Shown here one piece after another: positions 55,529-63,894 of a stretch of DNA of 64,000 bases (position 1 is the stretch's first letter; every line of letters starts with the position of its first letter). Below the pieces are notes generated by a model. That model was not told the DNA's origin. It made no database searches and was given only the letters and a program-made list of their open reading frames with translations. The DNA is from Nocardioidaceae bacterium. GTDB lineage: Bacteria; Actinomycetota; Actinomycetes; Propionibacteriales; Nocardioidaceae. The translations under genes and the position numbers were made by a program. The DNA lies in NCBI GenBank assembly GCA_017744365.1, contig JAGIBL010000001.1, positions 558,001 through 622,000 of the forward strand, given 5' to 3'.

Positions 55529-56265
55529 TGAAGGTCGCGATCGTCGGCGGGACCGGCAAGACCGGTCGTGCCGTGGGCGCGGCGCTGGCCCAGGCGGGTG
55601 TAGACGCACACCCCCTGGGCCGGGCCGCGTTCGACGACCTGGACACGGCCTTCGCGGGGGTCGACGCGGTCCACCTGATCGCGCCGAACCTGCACCCCGA
55701 CGAGCCCGGGTACGTCGGCCAGGTGCTGGCCGCGATGGGCGTCGCCGGTGTGCGCCGGCTCAGCTACCACTCGGTGGCGTCGCCGTACGCGCCGTCGATG
55801 CCGCACCACTTGGGCAAGGCGGTCTCCGAGGACCTGATCCGGCGCTCCGGACTGGCCTGGACGATCCTGCAGCCCTGCGCCTACGTGCAGAACCTGCTCC
55901 CCGCGCTGGCCCAGGCTCTCGAACGGGGTGAGCTCGCGGTGCCCTACTCCGTGGGCACGCCCTTCGGCCTGGTCGACCTCGACGACGTCGGCGAGGCGAC
56001 GGCAGTGGTGCTCACCGAGCCGGGTCATGTCGGGGCGACGTACGAGCTCGGCGGGCCGGCGCTGGTCAGCGTCGCGGACGTCGCGGCCGCTGCCGGTGTC
56101 CGGGCACGGCGCACCGAGCCCGAGGACGGCACCCACCCGTGGCTGCTGGCGATGTTCGCCTACTACGACGAGCACGGCCTGCCCACCGGCTCGGTGCCGC
56201 TGACGTCCCTGCTCGGCCGGCCCCCGACCTCGGTCGAGGACGTACTGGCGCGCGAGCACGGGTGA
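55528..56265 (+). CDS. NmrA-like NAD(P)-binding protein
   Basis: A 245-residue Rossmann protein with the nucleotide loop MKVAIVGGTGKTGRAVGAAL and the NmrA-like features AVHLIAPNLHPDEPGYVGQVLAAM and WTILQPCAYVQNLLPALAQ. NmrA/TMR-like members can be redox sensors or reductases; the canonical Tyr-Lys catalytic pair is not evident. It is last in the hyuA-hyuB operon with a TGATG overlap. Role in the pathway unknown. Confidence 0.82.
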   Translation: MKVAIVGGTGKTGRAVGAALAQAGVDAHPLGRAAFDDLDTAFAGVDAVHLIAPNLHPDEPGYVGQVLAAMGVAGVRRLSYHSVASPYAPSMPHHLGKAVSEDLIRRSGLAWTILQPCAYVQNLLPALAQALERGELAVPYSVGTPFGLVDLDDVGEATAVVLTEPGHVGATYELGGPALVSVADVAAAAGVRARRTEPEDGTHPWLLAMFAYYDEHGLPTGSVPLTSLLGRPPTSVEDVLAREHG

Positions 56266-56271
56266 CCGCGC

Positions 56272-56916
56272 TCAGTCGATCAGCCCGAGCGCCTGCGCCT
56301 TCTGGACCGCGTGCAGGCGTGTGTGGCACTCCAGCTTGGCGTAGATCGTGGCCAGGTGACGCTTGACGGTGGCGTCGGCCAGGTGCAGCCGGCGTGCGAT
56401 CTCCTTGTTGGTGAGGCCGGTCGCGAGGATCGCCAGCAGTTCCCGTTCGCGCACGGAGAGCGGGCTCAGCGGTGGGGACGTGCCTGCGGAGAGCGCGGCG
56501 GCTGTGTCGCGTGACACGTTCAGCGTCACCGTGTCGTCGGCGCGCGCCGCGGCGACGATCGCGGCGTGCAGCTCCTCGCGACCGATGCTCTTGATCAGGT
56601 AGGCGCTCGCCCCGGCGCGGATCAGCGACCGGACCAGATCGGGTTGGTCGTGCATCGTGACGACCACGACCGCGGTCTCGGGGCTCTCGGCGCGCACCGC
56701 TTTCGTGATCGCCTCGCCGCACGTCCCCACGGTCGTCGTGTCGGGCAGGTCGAGCTCGAGGAGCATCACGTCGGGGCGCTGGGACCGAGCGAGGGCCACC
56801 GCCTCGGTGCCGGTCCCCGCCTCGCCGACCACGGTGACACCCTCGAAGGTGTTCAGGAGCTGGATGATGCCGCTCCGGAAGAGCCGGTGGTCGTCGGCCA
56901 CCACGACACGGACCAT
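56272..56916 (-). CDS. LuxR/NarL-type response regulator with Glu at the phospho-acceptor site
   Basis: A 214-residue regulator: receiver (1-120) plus LuxR HTH (about 145-205, LSVRERELLAILATGLTNKEIARRLHLADATVKRHLATIYAKL). The receiver has the acidic pair Asp8-Asp9, Thr87 and Lys109, but the acceptor position in VMLLELDLPD is Glu54 instead of Asp, which often mimics phosphorylation. No histidine kinase is adjacent. The ATG at 56916 starts the receiver; the longer frame is not protein-like. It is divergent from the I36-exporter operon and may control it. Confidence 0.86.
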   Translation of the reverse strand: MVRVVVADDHRLFRSGIIQLLNTFEGVTVVGEAGTGTEAVALARSQRPDVMLLELDLPDTTTVGTCGEAITKAVRAESPETAVVVVTMHDQPDLVRSLIRAGASAYLIKSIGREELHAAIVAAARADDTVTLNVSRDTAAALSAGTSPPLSPLSVRERELLAILATGLTNKEIARRLHLADATVKRHLATIYAKLECHTRLHAVQKAQALGLID

Positions 56917-57105
56917 GATGACAATCTGGACCAGTCGCCGGCCGGTGCGGGGAAAACGTCTTCTCGACCAGGCCGAATTCCAGCATGTGGTCATCTGTCG
57001 TGTCGGCTCACGGCGGCCCATGAAAAGGCTCCCAGGGTTGTAGGGCCGCGTGCACCGTTCGGTCCAACTTCGGGATCGACCCGAGGCGGCGCGCGGCCGA
57101 TCCCG

Positions 57106-57171
57106 TTGTCGCGCTCCTGCCCGCGACCTAGCGTGCGACGGCATCAGGCCCGGGCGACCTCGGTCCGGGCC
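57106..57171 (+). promoter_or_regulatory. Promoter and 5' leader hairpin of the I36-like gene
   Basis: TTGTCG (57106-57111) and TAGCGT (57129-57134) are separated by 17 bases, a good sigma-A-type promoter. The predicted leader contains the stem GGCCCGG (57147-57153) / CCGGGCC (57165-57171) before the GAGGAG ribosome site at 57181. Confidence 0.55.
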
Positions 57172-57191
57172 ACGACGCTCGAGGAGTCAAG

Positions 57192-57617
57192 ATGAGAAAG
57201 ATGATGACGGTCCTGGCGACCGTAGCGGTGTTGGCGGGCGGCAGTCTGACGATGGCGGGACCGGCGTCGGCCGCGGTGCAGAGCAACTGCGGGAGCGGCG
57301 CGCAGATGTGCCTGTTCTACCACTCGCAAGCGTACGGGTATGGCGCCGAGTACGGCACCAGCAACAACGTGAGGAGCTTCAACCCGAACGTCAACGGCGG
57401 CACGACGTACGCGTTCAAGGCCGGCCGGTACGGCTCGGCCGGCGCCGGCCAGTCGGTGTGGAACAACGCCGGCGCAGCCGGCGACTATTCGAGCTACCGG
57501 AACTTCGCGGTCTGGTACAGCTCGGGGTGGACGGGGGTCTACGACGTCGTCCCCTACGGCAAGAGGATCGACCTGACGAAGACCTACAACAACGACGCCT
57601 CGATGGGCTGGATTTGA
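57192..57617 (+). CDS. Small secreted protein, peptidase inhibitor I36-like
   Basis: A 141-residue secreted protein. Signal peptide MRKMMTVLATVAVLAGGSLTMAGPASA; the mature part has NCGSGAQMCLFYHSQAYGYGAEYG with a Cys pair, then many Gly, Asn, Tyr and Trp residues, the pattern of family I36 (SMI-like, beta/gamma-crystallin-fold) protease inhibitors of actinomycetes. The ATG has GAGGAG upstream. It precedes a lipoprotein and a MacAB-like exporter. Inhibitor activity is inference; a bacteriocin- or toxin-like role is possible. Confidence 0.7.
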   Translation: MRKMMTVLATVAVLAGGSLTMAGPASAAVQSNCGSGAQMCLFYHSQAYGYGAEYGTSNNVRSFNPNVNGGTTYAFKAGRYGSAGAGQSVWNNAGAAGDYSSYRNFAVWYSSGWTGVYDVVPYGKRIDLTKTYNNDASMGWI

Positions 57618-57634
57618 TCAACGCGGTCTCACGC

Positions 57635-58576
57635 GTGGGGGCGGCGACGGGCCGTCGTCGCCCCCTCTGCCTGCTCGGGGTGCTGGTGAGTGTGGCGATC
57701 CTGCTCGCCGGGTGCGGAGGCGGAAGCTCGCCGAGGTCCCGGCCCTCGCTGAGCCCCTACGAACCGCCGGCGGTGTCGTCCTCGGCCGGATCGCCCTCCG
57801 GGCTGCTCCCGATCCAGCAGTACATGCTGCTCGGGCGGGATTACGACGTCGTCATGCGAGCCGTGGTCGTCCTGGCGCAGCAGTGCATGGACAAGCAGGG
57901 GTTCAAGGTCACGCTCCCGCCCCCGGTGCCAGCCCGCGGCGCAATATCCGACCTGAGTTATGGCCGTTACGGGCTGGACAGCTTGGCGGAAGCAGAGGGA
58001 TACGGCTACGGATTCGCGCCGGAGCATCGTCCGCGTCCTGATCCCGCCGGCGAGGAGTTCGAGCGCTCGATCACCGCGACCGAACGGAGCGCGCTCGTGG
58101 GGGCCGATCTCGCCGAGATGGACGCCCGGTACCGGAACGGCTGCGTCGGGCAGGCCGACCAGCGGCTCATGGCCGGGACCTCGGCCATCTGGGCTGACGG
58201 CATCCAAGCCTCGCCTCTGGTTCGGCAGGTCAATCTGGACCCACGCGCGAAGGATTCGCCTGCCACGGAGTCTTCGATGAAGAACTTCGCCGGTTGCATG
58301 GCTGCGGCCGGCTACCCGGACACCCCGGATCCGCGAGAGCCGCCGCCTCAGTTTCGCCGGTCGTCTCCTGCCAGCGAGGCCACCGCGGCCGAGAAGCGTG
58401 CCGCGGTCACACAGTTCAAGTGCCAGCAATCGAGCGGCGTCTCCGCGGCGATGCGGTCTGCGGAGATCGCCTTCCAGCTCAAGGCGATCGACGCCAACCC
58501 GGAGGCGTTCGCGCAGATCAAGTCCGACATCCAGGCGGTGGTCCGCAGGGCGACGACGATCGTGGGGGATCGATGA
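57635..58576 (+). CDS. Lipoprotein of unknown function
   Basis: A 313-residue lipoprotein with lipobox LLAGC after RRRPLCLLGVLVSVAI, then a Ser/Pro-rich linker. The body contains conserved-looking Cys residues (AQQCMDKQGFKV, YRNGCVGQADQ, NFAGCMAAAGYPDTPDP, QFKCQQSSGV) and YGRYGLDS. No family was recognised. The start may be GTG 57635 or TTG 57614, the latter overlapping the previous stop. ATGA overlap with the adaptor gene indicates it belongs to the exporter operon, perhaps as a chaperone, sensor or immunity protein (inference). Confidence 0.72.
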   Translation: MGAATGRRRPLCLLGVLVSVAILLAGCGGGSSPRSRPSLSPYEPPAVSSSAGSPSGLLPIQQYMLLGRDYDVVMRAVVVLAQQCMDKQGFKVTLPPPVPARGAISDLSYGRYGLDSLAEAEGYGYGFAPEHRPRPDPAGEEFERSITATERSALVGADLAEMDARYRNGCVGQADQRLMAGTSAIWADGIQASPLVRQVNLDPRAKDSPATESSMKNFAGCMAAAGYPDTPDPREPPPQFRRSSPASEATAAEKRAAVTQFKCQQSSGVSAAMRSAEIAFQLKAIDANPEAFAQIKSDIQAVVRRATTIVGDR

Positions 58577-59688
58577 GATGGCGAGCACCTCAGCCCGGTC
58601 CGGCACGCTCCTTCGGGATCCTGGTCTCTGTCGCCGTCGCTGCCATGGTCGTGGGCCTGCTGCTCGCCGGCGCGGTTCGCTCACCTGCCCAGCAGGCCCT
58701 CGACACCCGGGCACCCGCCCGGTTGCTCATCACCGCGCCCGTGACCACGCAGAAGGCGACGGCGCCGTTGACAGTGCGCGGCACGGTGGACGTCGGCCAG
58801 GAGGTGGCGGTGGGCCCGATCCAGGCCTCGACCGCGTTGTCGATCGTCACCGGCGTGTTCGTGAAACCCGGCACCGTGGTGAAGCCGGGCGATCGCCTGA
58901 TCGAGGTCTCCGGCCGGCCGGTGCTCCTGCTGCGAGGCAGGTTCGGCGCGTACCGGGACCTCCGCGTCGGCGACCGCGGCCCTGATGCGGCCCAGGTGAA
59001 CAGGGCACTCGTCGGCCTCGGGCTGCCGGCGCCGCGTGGCGCGAGCTTCACCGCTGCTTCCGCGGCGGCGCTCACCCTGCTGTACGCCCGGTACGGGTAC
59101 GCACCTCCGGCCGGCGGCCGTCTCGACCGCAGGGAGGTGGCCTTCGTCCCGGACAAGACCGCGCTGGTCACGGCGGTGGCGGCGGCAGTCGGTGGGAACG
59201 CGAAGGCGCCGAACCTGGTGGCGCTCTCCTCCGGAACGACGCTGGTCACCGCGAACCTGGACCCGAGCTCGGCGCGGACCATCCGGCGGGGGAACAAGGC
59301 CACGATCGACCTCGACGACGCCGAGGACCCGGTGCCGGCGGTCGTCTCCGCGGTCGTGATCGGCGCGGACCTGTCCTCGACGAGGATCGAGCTCACTCCG
59401 AGCACGCCGATCTCCGCGGCCCACAACGGAGTCGACGTCCGCGTCGAGATCGAGGCCAGCCTGGGCGGGCAGGGCATGCTCGCCGTGCCGGTCACCGCGA
59501 TCTTCTCCCAGGCCGATGGCCGGACGGTCGTGGTCAAGGTCGACGGCTCGGCCCGGCGCACGATCCCGGTGCGCGTCGGCAGCACCATCGGCGGCTTCGC
59601 CGCCGTCGTCCCGACCGACCCAGCAGGGCGGGCGGAGCCGTTGCGGGCCGGGGACCAGGTGGAAGTCAGTGGCCCCGGAGTCGGCTGA
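58573..59688 (+). CDS. Peptidoglycan-binding/HlyD-like periplasmic adaptor
   Basis: A 371-residue membrane-anchored adaptor. An N-terminal helix (SFGILVSVAVAAMVVGLLLAGAV) is followed by a biotinyl-lipoyl/HlyD part (VGQEVAVGPIQ, GVFVKPGTVVKPGDRLIEVSGRP), a peptidoglycan-binding-1 insert (RVGDRGPDAAQVNRALVGLGL) and a beta-barrel region ending VGSTIGGFAAVVP. This layout is the actinobacterial equivalent of MacA partners of MacB-type ABC systems. Overlaps upstream by ATGA and downstream by 20 bases. Confidence 0.85.
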   Translation: MRWRAPQPGPARSFGILVSVAVAAMVVGLLLAGAVRSPAQQALDTRAPARLLITAPVTTQKATAPLTVRGTVDVGQEVAVGPIQASTALSIVTGVFVKPGTVVKPGDRLIEVSGRPVLLLRGRFGAYRDLRVGDRGPDAAQVNRALVGLGLPAPRGASFTAASAAALTLLYARYGYAPPAGGRLDRREVAFVPDKTALVTAVAAAVGGNAKAPNLVALSSGTTLVTANLDPSSARTIRRGNKATIDLDDAEDPVPAVVSAVVIGADLSSTRIELTPSTPISAAHNGVDVRVEIEASLGGQGMLAVPVTAIFSQADGRTVVVKVDGSARRTIPVRVGSTIGGFAAVVPTDPAGRAEPLRAGDQVEVSGPGVG

Positions 59689-60373
59689 GGCTCGAGCGGG
59701 CTCGCTCATCGAGATGCGCGGCGTCGAGCGCCGCTACCCGGGTCCGCCGGAGGTGCTCGCCCTGCGCGACGCGACCTTCGAGGTCGCCCCTGGCGAGTAC
59801 GTCGCGATGATGGGTCCCTCGGGATCGGGAAAGTCGACGCTCCTCAACGTGATCGGGCTCCTCGTCCAGCCCACCGGCGGCACCTACCGGCTCGACGGCG
59901 TCGACGTCGGCAACCTCAGCGAGCCCGAGCTCGCCGGCATCCGGGCCCAGTGGCTCGGCATCGTCTTCCAGGCGTTCCACCTGCTCTCCGACAGGACCGC
60001 CGAGGCCAACGTCGCTGTCGGAGCCCTGTACGGCGGCGCGCAGCTGAGCCGGGCCGAGGTCCGCGACCGGGCCCGTGCGGCCCTGGAGGGCGTGGGGCTC
60101 GCGCACCGCGTGACCGCGTTCCCGTCGACGATGTCCGGCGGGGAGCGCCAGCGCGTCGCCATCGCACGGGCACTCCTGATGCGACCCCGGCTGCTGCTGT
60201 GCGACGAGCCGACCGGAAACCTGGACTCCGGCTCGGCCGCCGGTGTGCTGGACCTGTTCAGCGAGCTTCACGCGCAGGGGCAGACGATCGTGACGATCAC
60301 CCACTCCGCGGAGGTGGCATCGCGGGCCGGGCGGACGCTGTGGATGCTCGACGGGACCGTGAGCGAGCGATGA
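59669..60373 (+). CDS. ABC transporter ATP-binding protein (MacB/LolD type)
   Basis: A 234-residue ATPase: Walker A GPSGSGKST, signature MSGGERQRVAIARAL, Walker B LLLCDEPTGNLD, and H-loop THS. It powers the FtsX-like permease encoded next. The GTG at 59669, with AGGTGGA six bases upstream, gives the usual short N-terminus before IEMRGVERRYPG; longer in-frame starts read through the preceding gene and are not family-like. ATGA overlap with the permease. Confidence 0.92.
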   Translation: MAPESAEARAGSLIEMRGVERRYPGPPEVLALRDATFEVAPGEYVAMMGPSGSGKSTLLNVIGLLVQPTGGTYRLDGVDVGNLSEPELAGIRAQWLGIVFQAFHLLSDRTAEANVAVGALYGGAQLSRAEVRDRARAALEGVGLAHRVTAFPSTMSGGERQRVAIARALLMRPRLLLCDEPTGNLDSGSAAGVLDLFSELHAQGQTIVTITHSAEVASRAGRTLWMLDGTVSER

Positions 60374-61608
60374 GGCCGGACAGCCGCCCGCAGGCCGGTG
60401 CGATCCCGCGGTCGCGGTTGCCGTTCAGCCGCTTCCTCAACGAAGTCGTCCACGGGATCGGCGCGCGCCCCCTGCGGGTCGCGCTCACGATCGCGGGCAC
60501 CGTCCTCGGCACGGCGACCCTGGTGGCGGTCCTCGGGCTCACGACCTCGACCCAGGGGCAGGTCTCGGAGCGGTTCTCGTTCCTGCGCGCCACCGAGATC
60601 GAGCTCGTCCCGAACGGAGGTGCCTTCGGTGTGGGCGGGTTTCCTCCCGACGCCGACGAGCGGATGAGCCGCCTGAACGGCGTCAACGCGGCCGGGATCG
60701 CCTGGCAGGTGGACGCCGTCGACTGGAACTCGGTGTCGAAGACCCTGGTGCCCGGTCAGGCCGGCACCCCTCCCACGGGGATCTCCGTCTTCGCGGCCTC
60801 ACCAGGCTTGCTCCGGGCGAGCCGGGCGACGTTCGGCCAAGGCCGCAACGTGGATCCCTTCTGCGCCGAGCATCGCTGTCGTGTCGCGCTGCTGGGCTCG
60901 GTGGCGGCCCAGAGGCTCGGGATCGGGCGGCTGCAACCGGGGTTGTCGATCTTCATCGGCGGCACCCCGTTCCTGGTGCAGGGCATCGTCGATGACATGA
61001 AGCGCAACACGCAGATGCTCGGTGGGGTTCTGGTGCCCGACACGACGGCGGCCGAGCTGTGGGGGCCACCGGCGAGCAGTCCCGCCTGGATGACCGTCGA
61101 CACACGCATCGGCGCCGCCGGGGTGGTCGGGTCGCAGGCACCTCTCGCGCTCCGCCCCGACAACGTCAACGCCTACCAGGTGAACCTGCCTCCGGATCCG
61201 AGGTCCTTGCAGAACAGCGTGGGCGGTGACCTCTCGGGTCTGTTCCTCGCGCTCGGTGCGATCACGCTCGTCGTCGGTGCCTTCGGCATCGCGAACCTGA
61301 CCACCGTCTCGGTGATGGAGCGCGTTCCCGAGATCGGGCTCCGTCGCGCCCTGGGTGCCCGCGCGATCCACGTCGGCCTCCAGTTCGTCGGTGAGTCGGG
61401 GACGCTCGGCCTGATCGGCGGCCTGATCGGGACGCCGGTGGGCATCGCCGTCGTCCTGCTCGTGTGCGTGCAACGGGAGTGGACGGCGCTGCTGCCACCG
61501 GCGCTGCTGGCGACCCCGCTCCTCGGCTTGAGCGTCGGTGTCGTCGCCGGCATCTACCCCGCCTGGCGTGCTGCTCGGATCGAGCCGGTCACCGCTCTCC
61601 AGCGTTGA
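60370..61608 (+). CDS. FtsX/MacB-like ABC transporter permease
   Basis: A 412-residue permease with four membrane segments: one after residue 35 (RVALTIAGTVLGTATLVAVLG), a large extracytoplasmic domain (about residues 60-290), then three at the C-terminus including LALGAITLVVGAFGIANLTTVSVMERVPEIGLRRALGAR, the FtsX-family hallmark, and the end YPAWRAARIEPVTALQR. Such systems work by mechanotransmission, moving periplasmic or outside substrates rather than importing. Its operon partners suggest handling of the I36-like protein or a related peptide. Confidence 0.88.
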   Translation: MRPDSRPQAGAIPRSRLPFSRFLNEVVHGIGARPLRVALTIAGTVLGTATLVAVLGLTTSTQGQVSERFSFLRATEIELVPNGGAFGVGGFPPDADERMSRLNGVNAAGIAWQVDAVDWNSVSKTLVPGQAGTPPTGISVFAASPGLLRASRATFGQGRNVDPFCAEHRCRVALLGSVAAQRLGIGRLQPGLSIFIGGTPFLVQGIVDDMKRNTQMLGGVLVPDTTAAELWGPPASSPAWMTVDTRIGAAGVVGSQAPLALRPDNVNAYQVNLPPDPRSLQNSVGGDLSGLFLALGAITLVVGAFGIANLTTVSVMERVPEIGLRRALGARAIHVGLQFVGESGTLGLIGGLIGTPVGIAVVLLVCVQREWTALLPPALLATPLLGLSVGVVAGIYPAWRAARIEPVTALQR

Positions 61609-61676
61609 CCGGGCACCGCTGGCAGTAGTTGCCAGGGATGGCGCCCCGCGTTGGCTGATCCGCACGATGAACGCAC

Positions 61677-61696
61677 GTGAGGGCGGTCACTAGGTT
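61677..61696 (+). promoter_or_regulatory. Putative promoter/operator of the carbamate kinase-barbiturase operon
   Basis: GTGA-GGGCGG-TCAC (61677-61690) is an inverted repeat of CRP/GlxR style, directly joined to a -10-like TAGGTT (61691-61696) that ends seven bases before the ATG at 61704, so the mRNA is probably leaderless. The words GTGAGGG and TCACTAGGTT are shared with the uracil permease promoter. Confidence 0.5.
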
Positions 61697-61703
61697 CGGC
61701 GTC

Positions 61704-62651
61704 ATGAGAATCCTGCTGGCCCTGGGCGGCAACGCGATGACGTCGCCCGACGGGAAGGCCCGTCCCGAGGACCAGATCGCCGCCGCGAAGCAGGCCATGG
61801 AGGCCGTCGCCGACCTCGTCGCCGAGGGCATCGAGGTGGTCATCACCCATGGCAACGGCCCGCAGGTCGGCAACATCCTGGTCAAGAACGAGATCGCAGC
61901 TCACGTCGTACCGCCGGTGCCGCTGGACTGGTGCGGTGCCCAGACCCAGGGCACCCTCGGCGACATCCTGATGAACGCGCTGGACGCGGCGCTCGCCGCG
62001 CGCGGGATCGACCGGCCCTCCGCGGCGCTGGTCACCCGGACTCGGGTCGACCCCGACGACCCCGCGTTCGCCACGCCCAGCAAGCCCGTCGGCCGGTACC
62101 TGCCCGAGGACGAGGCCCGGAAGATGATGGACCACGGCGAGACCTGGGAGGACCGGGGCGAGCGCGGCTGGCGCCGGGTGGTGGCCTCGCCGGAGCCGCT
62201 GGAGGTGCTCGACGCCCGCGCGGTCGCGACCCTGGTCGACGCCGGCTACGTGGTGATCGCCAACGGTGGCGGCGGCATCCCGACCGTGCGCGAGGCCGAC
62301 GGCACCCTGGCCGGTATCGAGGCCGTCATCGACAAGGACCTCGGCGCCGCGCTGCTCGCGCACAGCGTCGAGGTCGACATGCTCGTGATCGCCACCGACG
62401 TGGCGCACGCGGTGCTCGGCTTCGGCACGCCGCAGGCCCAGGACATCGGCGAGGTCACCCTCGACCAGATGCGCGAGTACGCCGAGGCCGGCCACTTCGC
62501 CGGCGGCTCGATGGGCCCGAAGGTCGAGGCGCTGCTGCGCTACGTGGAGCAGTCCGGCCGGCGCGGTGTCATCACCGACCTCAGCAGCATCCTCCTGGCC
62601 GCCGCCGGCCAGGCCGGAACGATCGTCGTCCCCAACCGAAAGGAATCCTGA
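61704..62651 (+). CDS. Carbamate kinase
   Basis: A 315-residue amino acid kinase family protein with carbamate-kinase motifs: [10 protein letters not shown] at the N-terminus, [14 protein letters not shown] near residue 50, [14 protein letters not shown] near 190, [25 protein letters not shown] near 212 and [17 protein letters not shown] near 267. It makes ATP from carbamoyl phosphate and ADP (or the reverse). No arginine deiminase genes are near; pairing with a ring-opening hydrolase two bases downstream places it in base catabolism, where carbamoyl phosphate would come from the FdrA system. Probably leaderless. Confidence 0.92.
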   Translation: MRILLALGGNAMTSPDGKARPEDQIAAAKQAMEAVADLVAEGIEVVITHGNGPQVGNILVKNEIAAHVVPPVPLDWCGAQTQGTLGDILMNALDAALAARGIDRPSAALVTRTRVDPDDPAFATPSKPVGRYLPEDEARKMMDHGETWEDRGERGWRRVVASPEPLEVLDARAVATLVDAGYVVIANGGGGIPTVREADGTLAGIEAVIDKDLGAALLAHSVEVDMLVIATDVAHAVLGFGTPQAQDIGEVTLDQMREYAEAGHFAGGSMGPKVEALLRYVEQSGRRGVITDLSSILLAAAGQAGTIVVPNRKES

Positions 62652-62653
62652 CC

Positions 62654-63760
62654 ATGCCCGCAGCCATCGAAGTCCGCAAGGTGCCGATCCACTCCGTGGC
62701 CGACGCCTCGGAGCTCGCGAAGCTGATCGACGACGGCGTCTTCAAGGCCGACCGCGTCATCGCGATCATCGGCAAGACCGAGGGGAACGGCGGCGTCAAC
62801 GACTACACCCGGATCATCGCCGACCGCGCCTTCCGCGAGGTGCTGATGGACAAGGGCGCCCCGGCGGACCAGGTCAAGGGCGTGCCGATCGTCTGGTCCG
62901 GTGGCACCGACGGCGTCATCAGCCCGCACGCGACGATCTTCGCGACCACCGACGTGGCCGAGGACGACCCGAGCAAGGCCGAGCCGCGGCTGACCGTCGG
63001 CTTCGCGATGAGCGAGCCGATCCTGCCCGAGGAGATCGGCTACACCGCGATGATCAAGAAGGTCGCGGACGGCGTGAAGGTCGCCATGGAGCGGGCCGGC
63101 ATCACCGACCCGAAGGACGTGCACTACGTCCAGACCAAGACCCCGCTGCTCACCATCCACACCATCCGCGACGCGCACAGCCGCGGCAAGGAGGTCTGGA
63201 CCGAGCACACCCACGAGTCGATGGACCTGTCCAACGGCGTCACCGGCCTCGGCATCGCCGTCGCCCTCGGCGAGATCGAGATGCCGACCGACGCGGACGT
63301 CATGAACAACCGCGACCTGTACTCCTCGGTGGCCTCCTGCTCCTCGGGCGTCGAGCTCGACCAGGCCCAGATCGTCGTGGTCGGCAACGCCACCGGCGTG
63401 GGCGGCCGCTACCGGATCGGCCACTCGGTGATGAAGGACGCCCTGGACCAGGACGGCATCTGGGAGGCCATCAAGTCGGCCGGCCTGGACCTGCCCGAGC
63501 GCCCGCACCACACCGACCTGGACGGCAAGCTGGTCAACGTCTTCCTCAAGTGCGAGGCCTCGCAGAACGGCGAGGTCCGTGGTCGCCGCAACGCCATGCT
63601 CGACGACTCCGACGTGCACTGGCACCGGCAGATCAAGTCCTGCGTGGGCGGCGTGACCGCCTCGGTCACCGGTGACCCCGCGGTCTTCGTGTCGGTCTCC
63701 GCGGCCCACCAGGGTCCCGAGGGCGGCGGCCCGGTCGCCGCGATCGTCGACCTCGGCTGA
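62654..63760 (+). CDS. Ring-opening amidohydrolase (barbiturase/cyanuric acid hydrolase family)
   Basis: A 368-residue member of the barbiturase/AtzD family. The three-repeat fold carries the Ser-Lys dyads typical of the family; visible blocks are [85 protein letters not shown] and [21 protein letters not shown]. Barbiturase opens barbituric acid to ureidomalonate; cyanuric acid hydrolase opens cyanurate. The uracil permease, Mo hydroxylase and cytosine genes favour barbiturase (inference). AAAGGA precedes the ATG; followed by a strong terminator. Confidence 0.9.
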   Translation: MPAAIEVRKVPIHSVADASELAKLIDDGVFKADRVIAIIGKTEGNGGVNDYTRIIADRAFREVLMDKGAPADQVKGVPIVWSGGTDGVISPHATIFATTDVAEDDPSKAEPRLTVGFAMSEPILPEEIGYTAMIKKVADGVKVAMERAGITDPKDVHYVQTKTPLLTIHTIRDAHSRGKEVWTEHTHESMDLSNGVTGLGIAVALGEIEMPTDADVMNNRDLYSSVASCSSGVELDQAQIVVVGNATGVGGRYRIGHSVMKDALDQDGIWEAIKSAGLDLPERPHHTDLDGKLVNVFLKCEASQNGEVRGRRNAMLDDSDVHWHRQIKSCVGGVTASVTGDPAVFVSVSAAHQGPEGGGPVAAIVDLG

Positions 63761-63775
63761 TATCTCGGACACCAG

Positions 63776-63803
63776 GAAGGGCCCGGCTTCGGCCGGGCCC
63801 TTC
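63776..63803 (+). terminator. Intrinsic terminator after the barbiturase gene
   Basis: GAAGGGCCCGGC (63776-63787) and GCCGGGCCCTTC (63792-63803) form a perfect 12-base stem with a stable TTCG loop, 15 bases after the stop. Confidence 0.88.
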
Positions 63804-63853
63804 GTCTACCCGTGTGATCTTGACGCTGGGTGAGTGATGTTTCGCTCGGGTAG

Positions 63854-63887
63854 GGGCGAATTCCCATGTTGACCAGAAATTTCGCCC
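63854..63887 (-). terminator. Hairpin after the CoA-transferase gene
   Basis: GGGCGAA (63854-63860) and TTCGCCC (63881-63887) are inverted; allowing one bulged A the stem extends to nine pairs with a long loop. It lies eight bases beyond the minus-strand stop and may end that transcript. Confidence 0.45.
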
Positions 63888-63894
63888 GCGTGCG

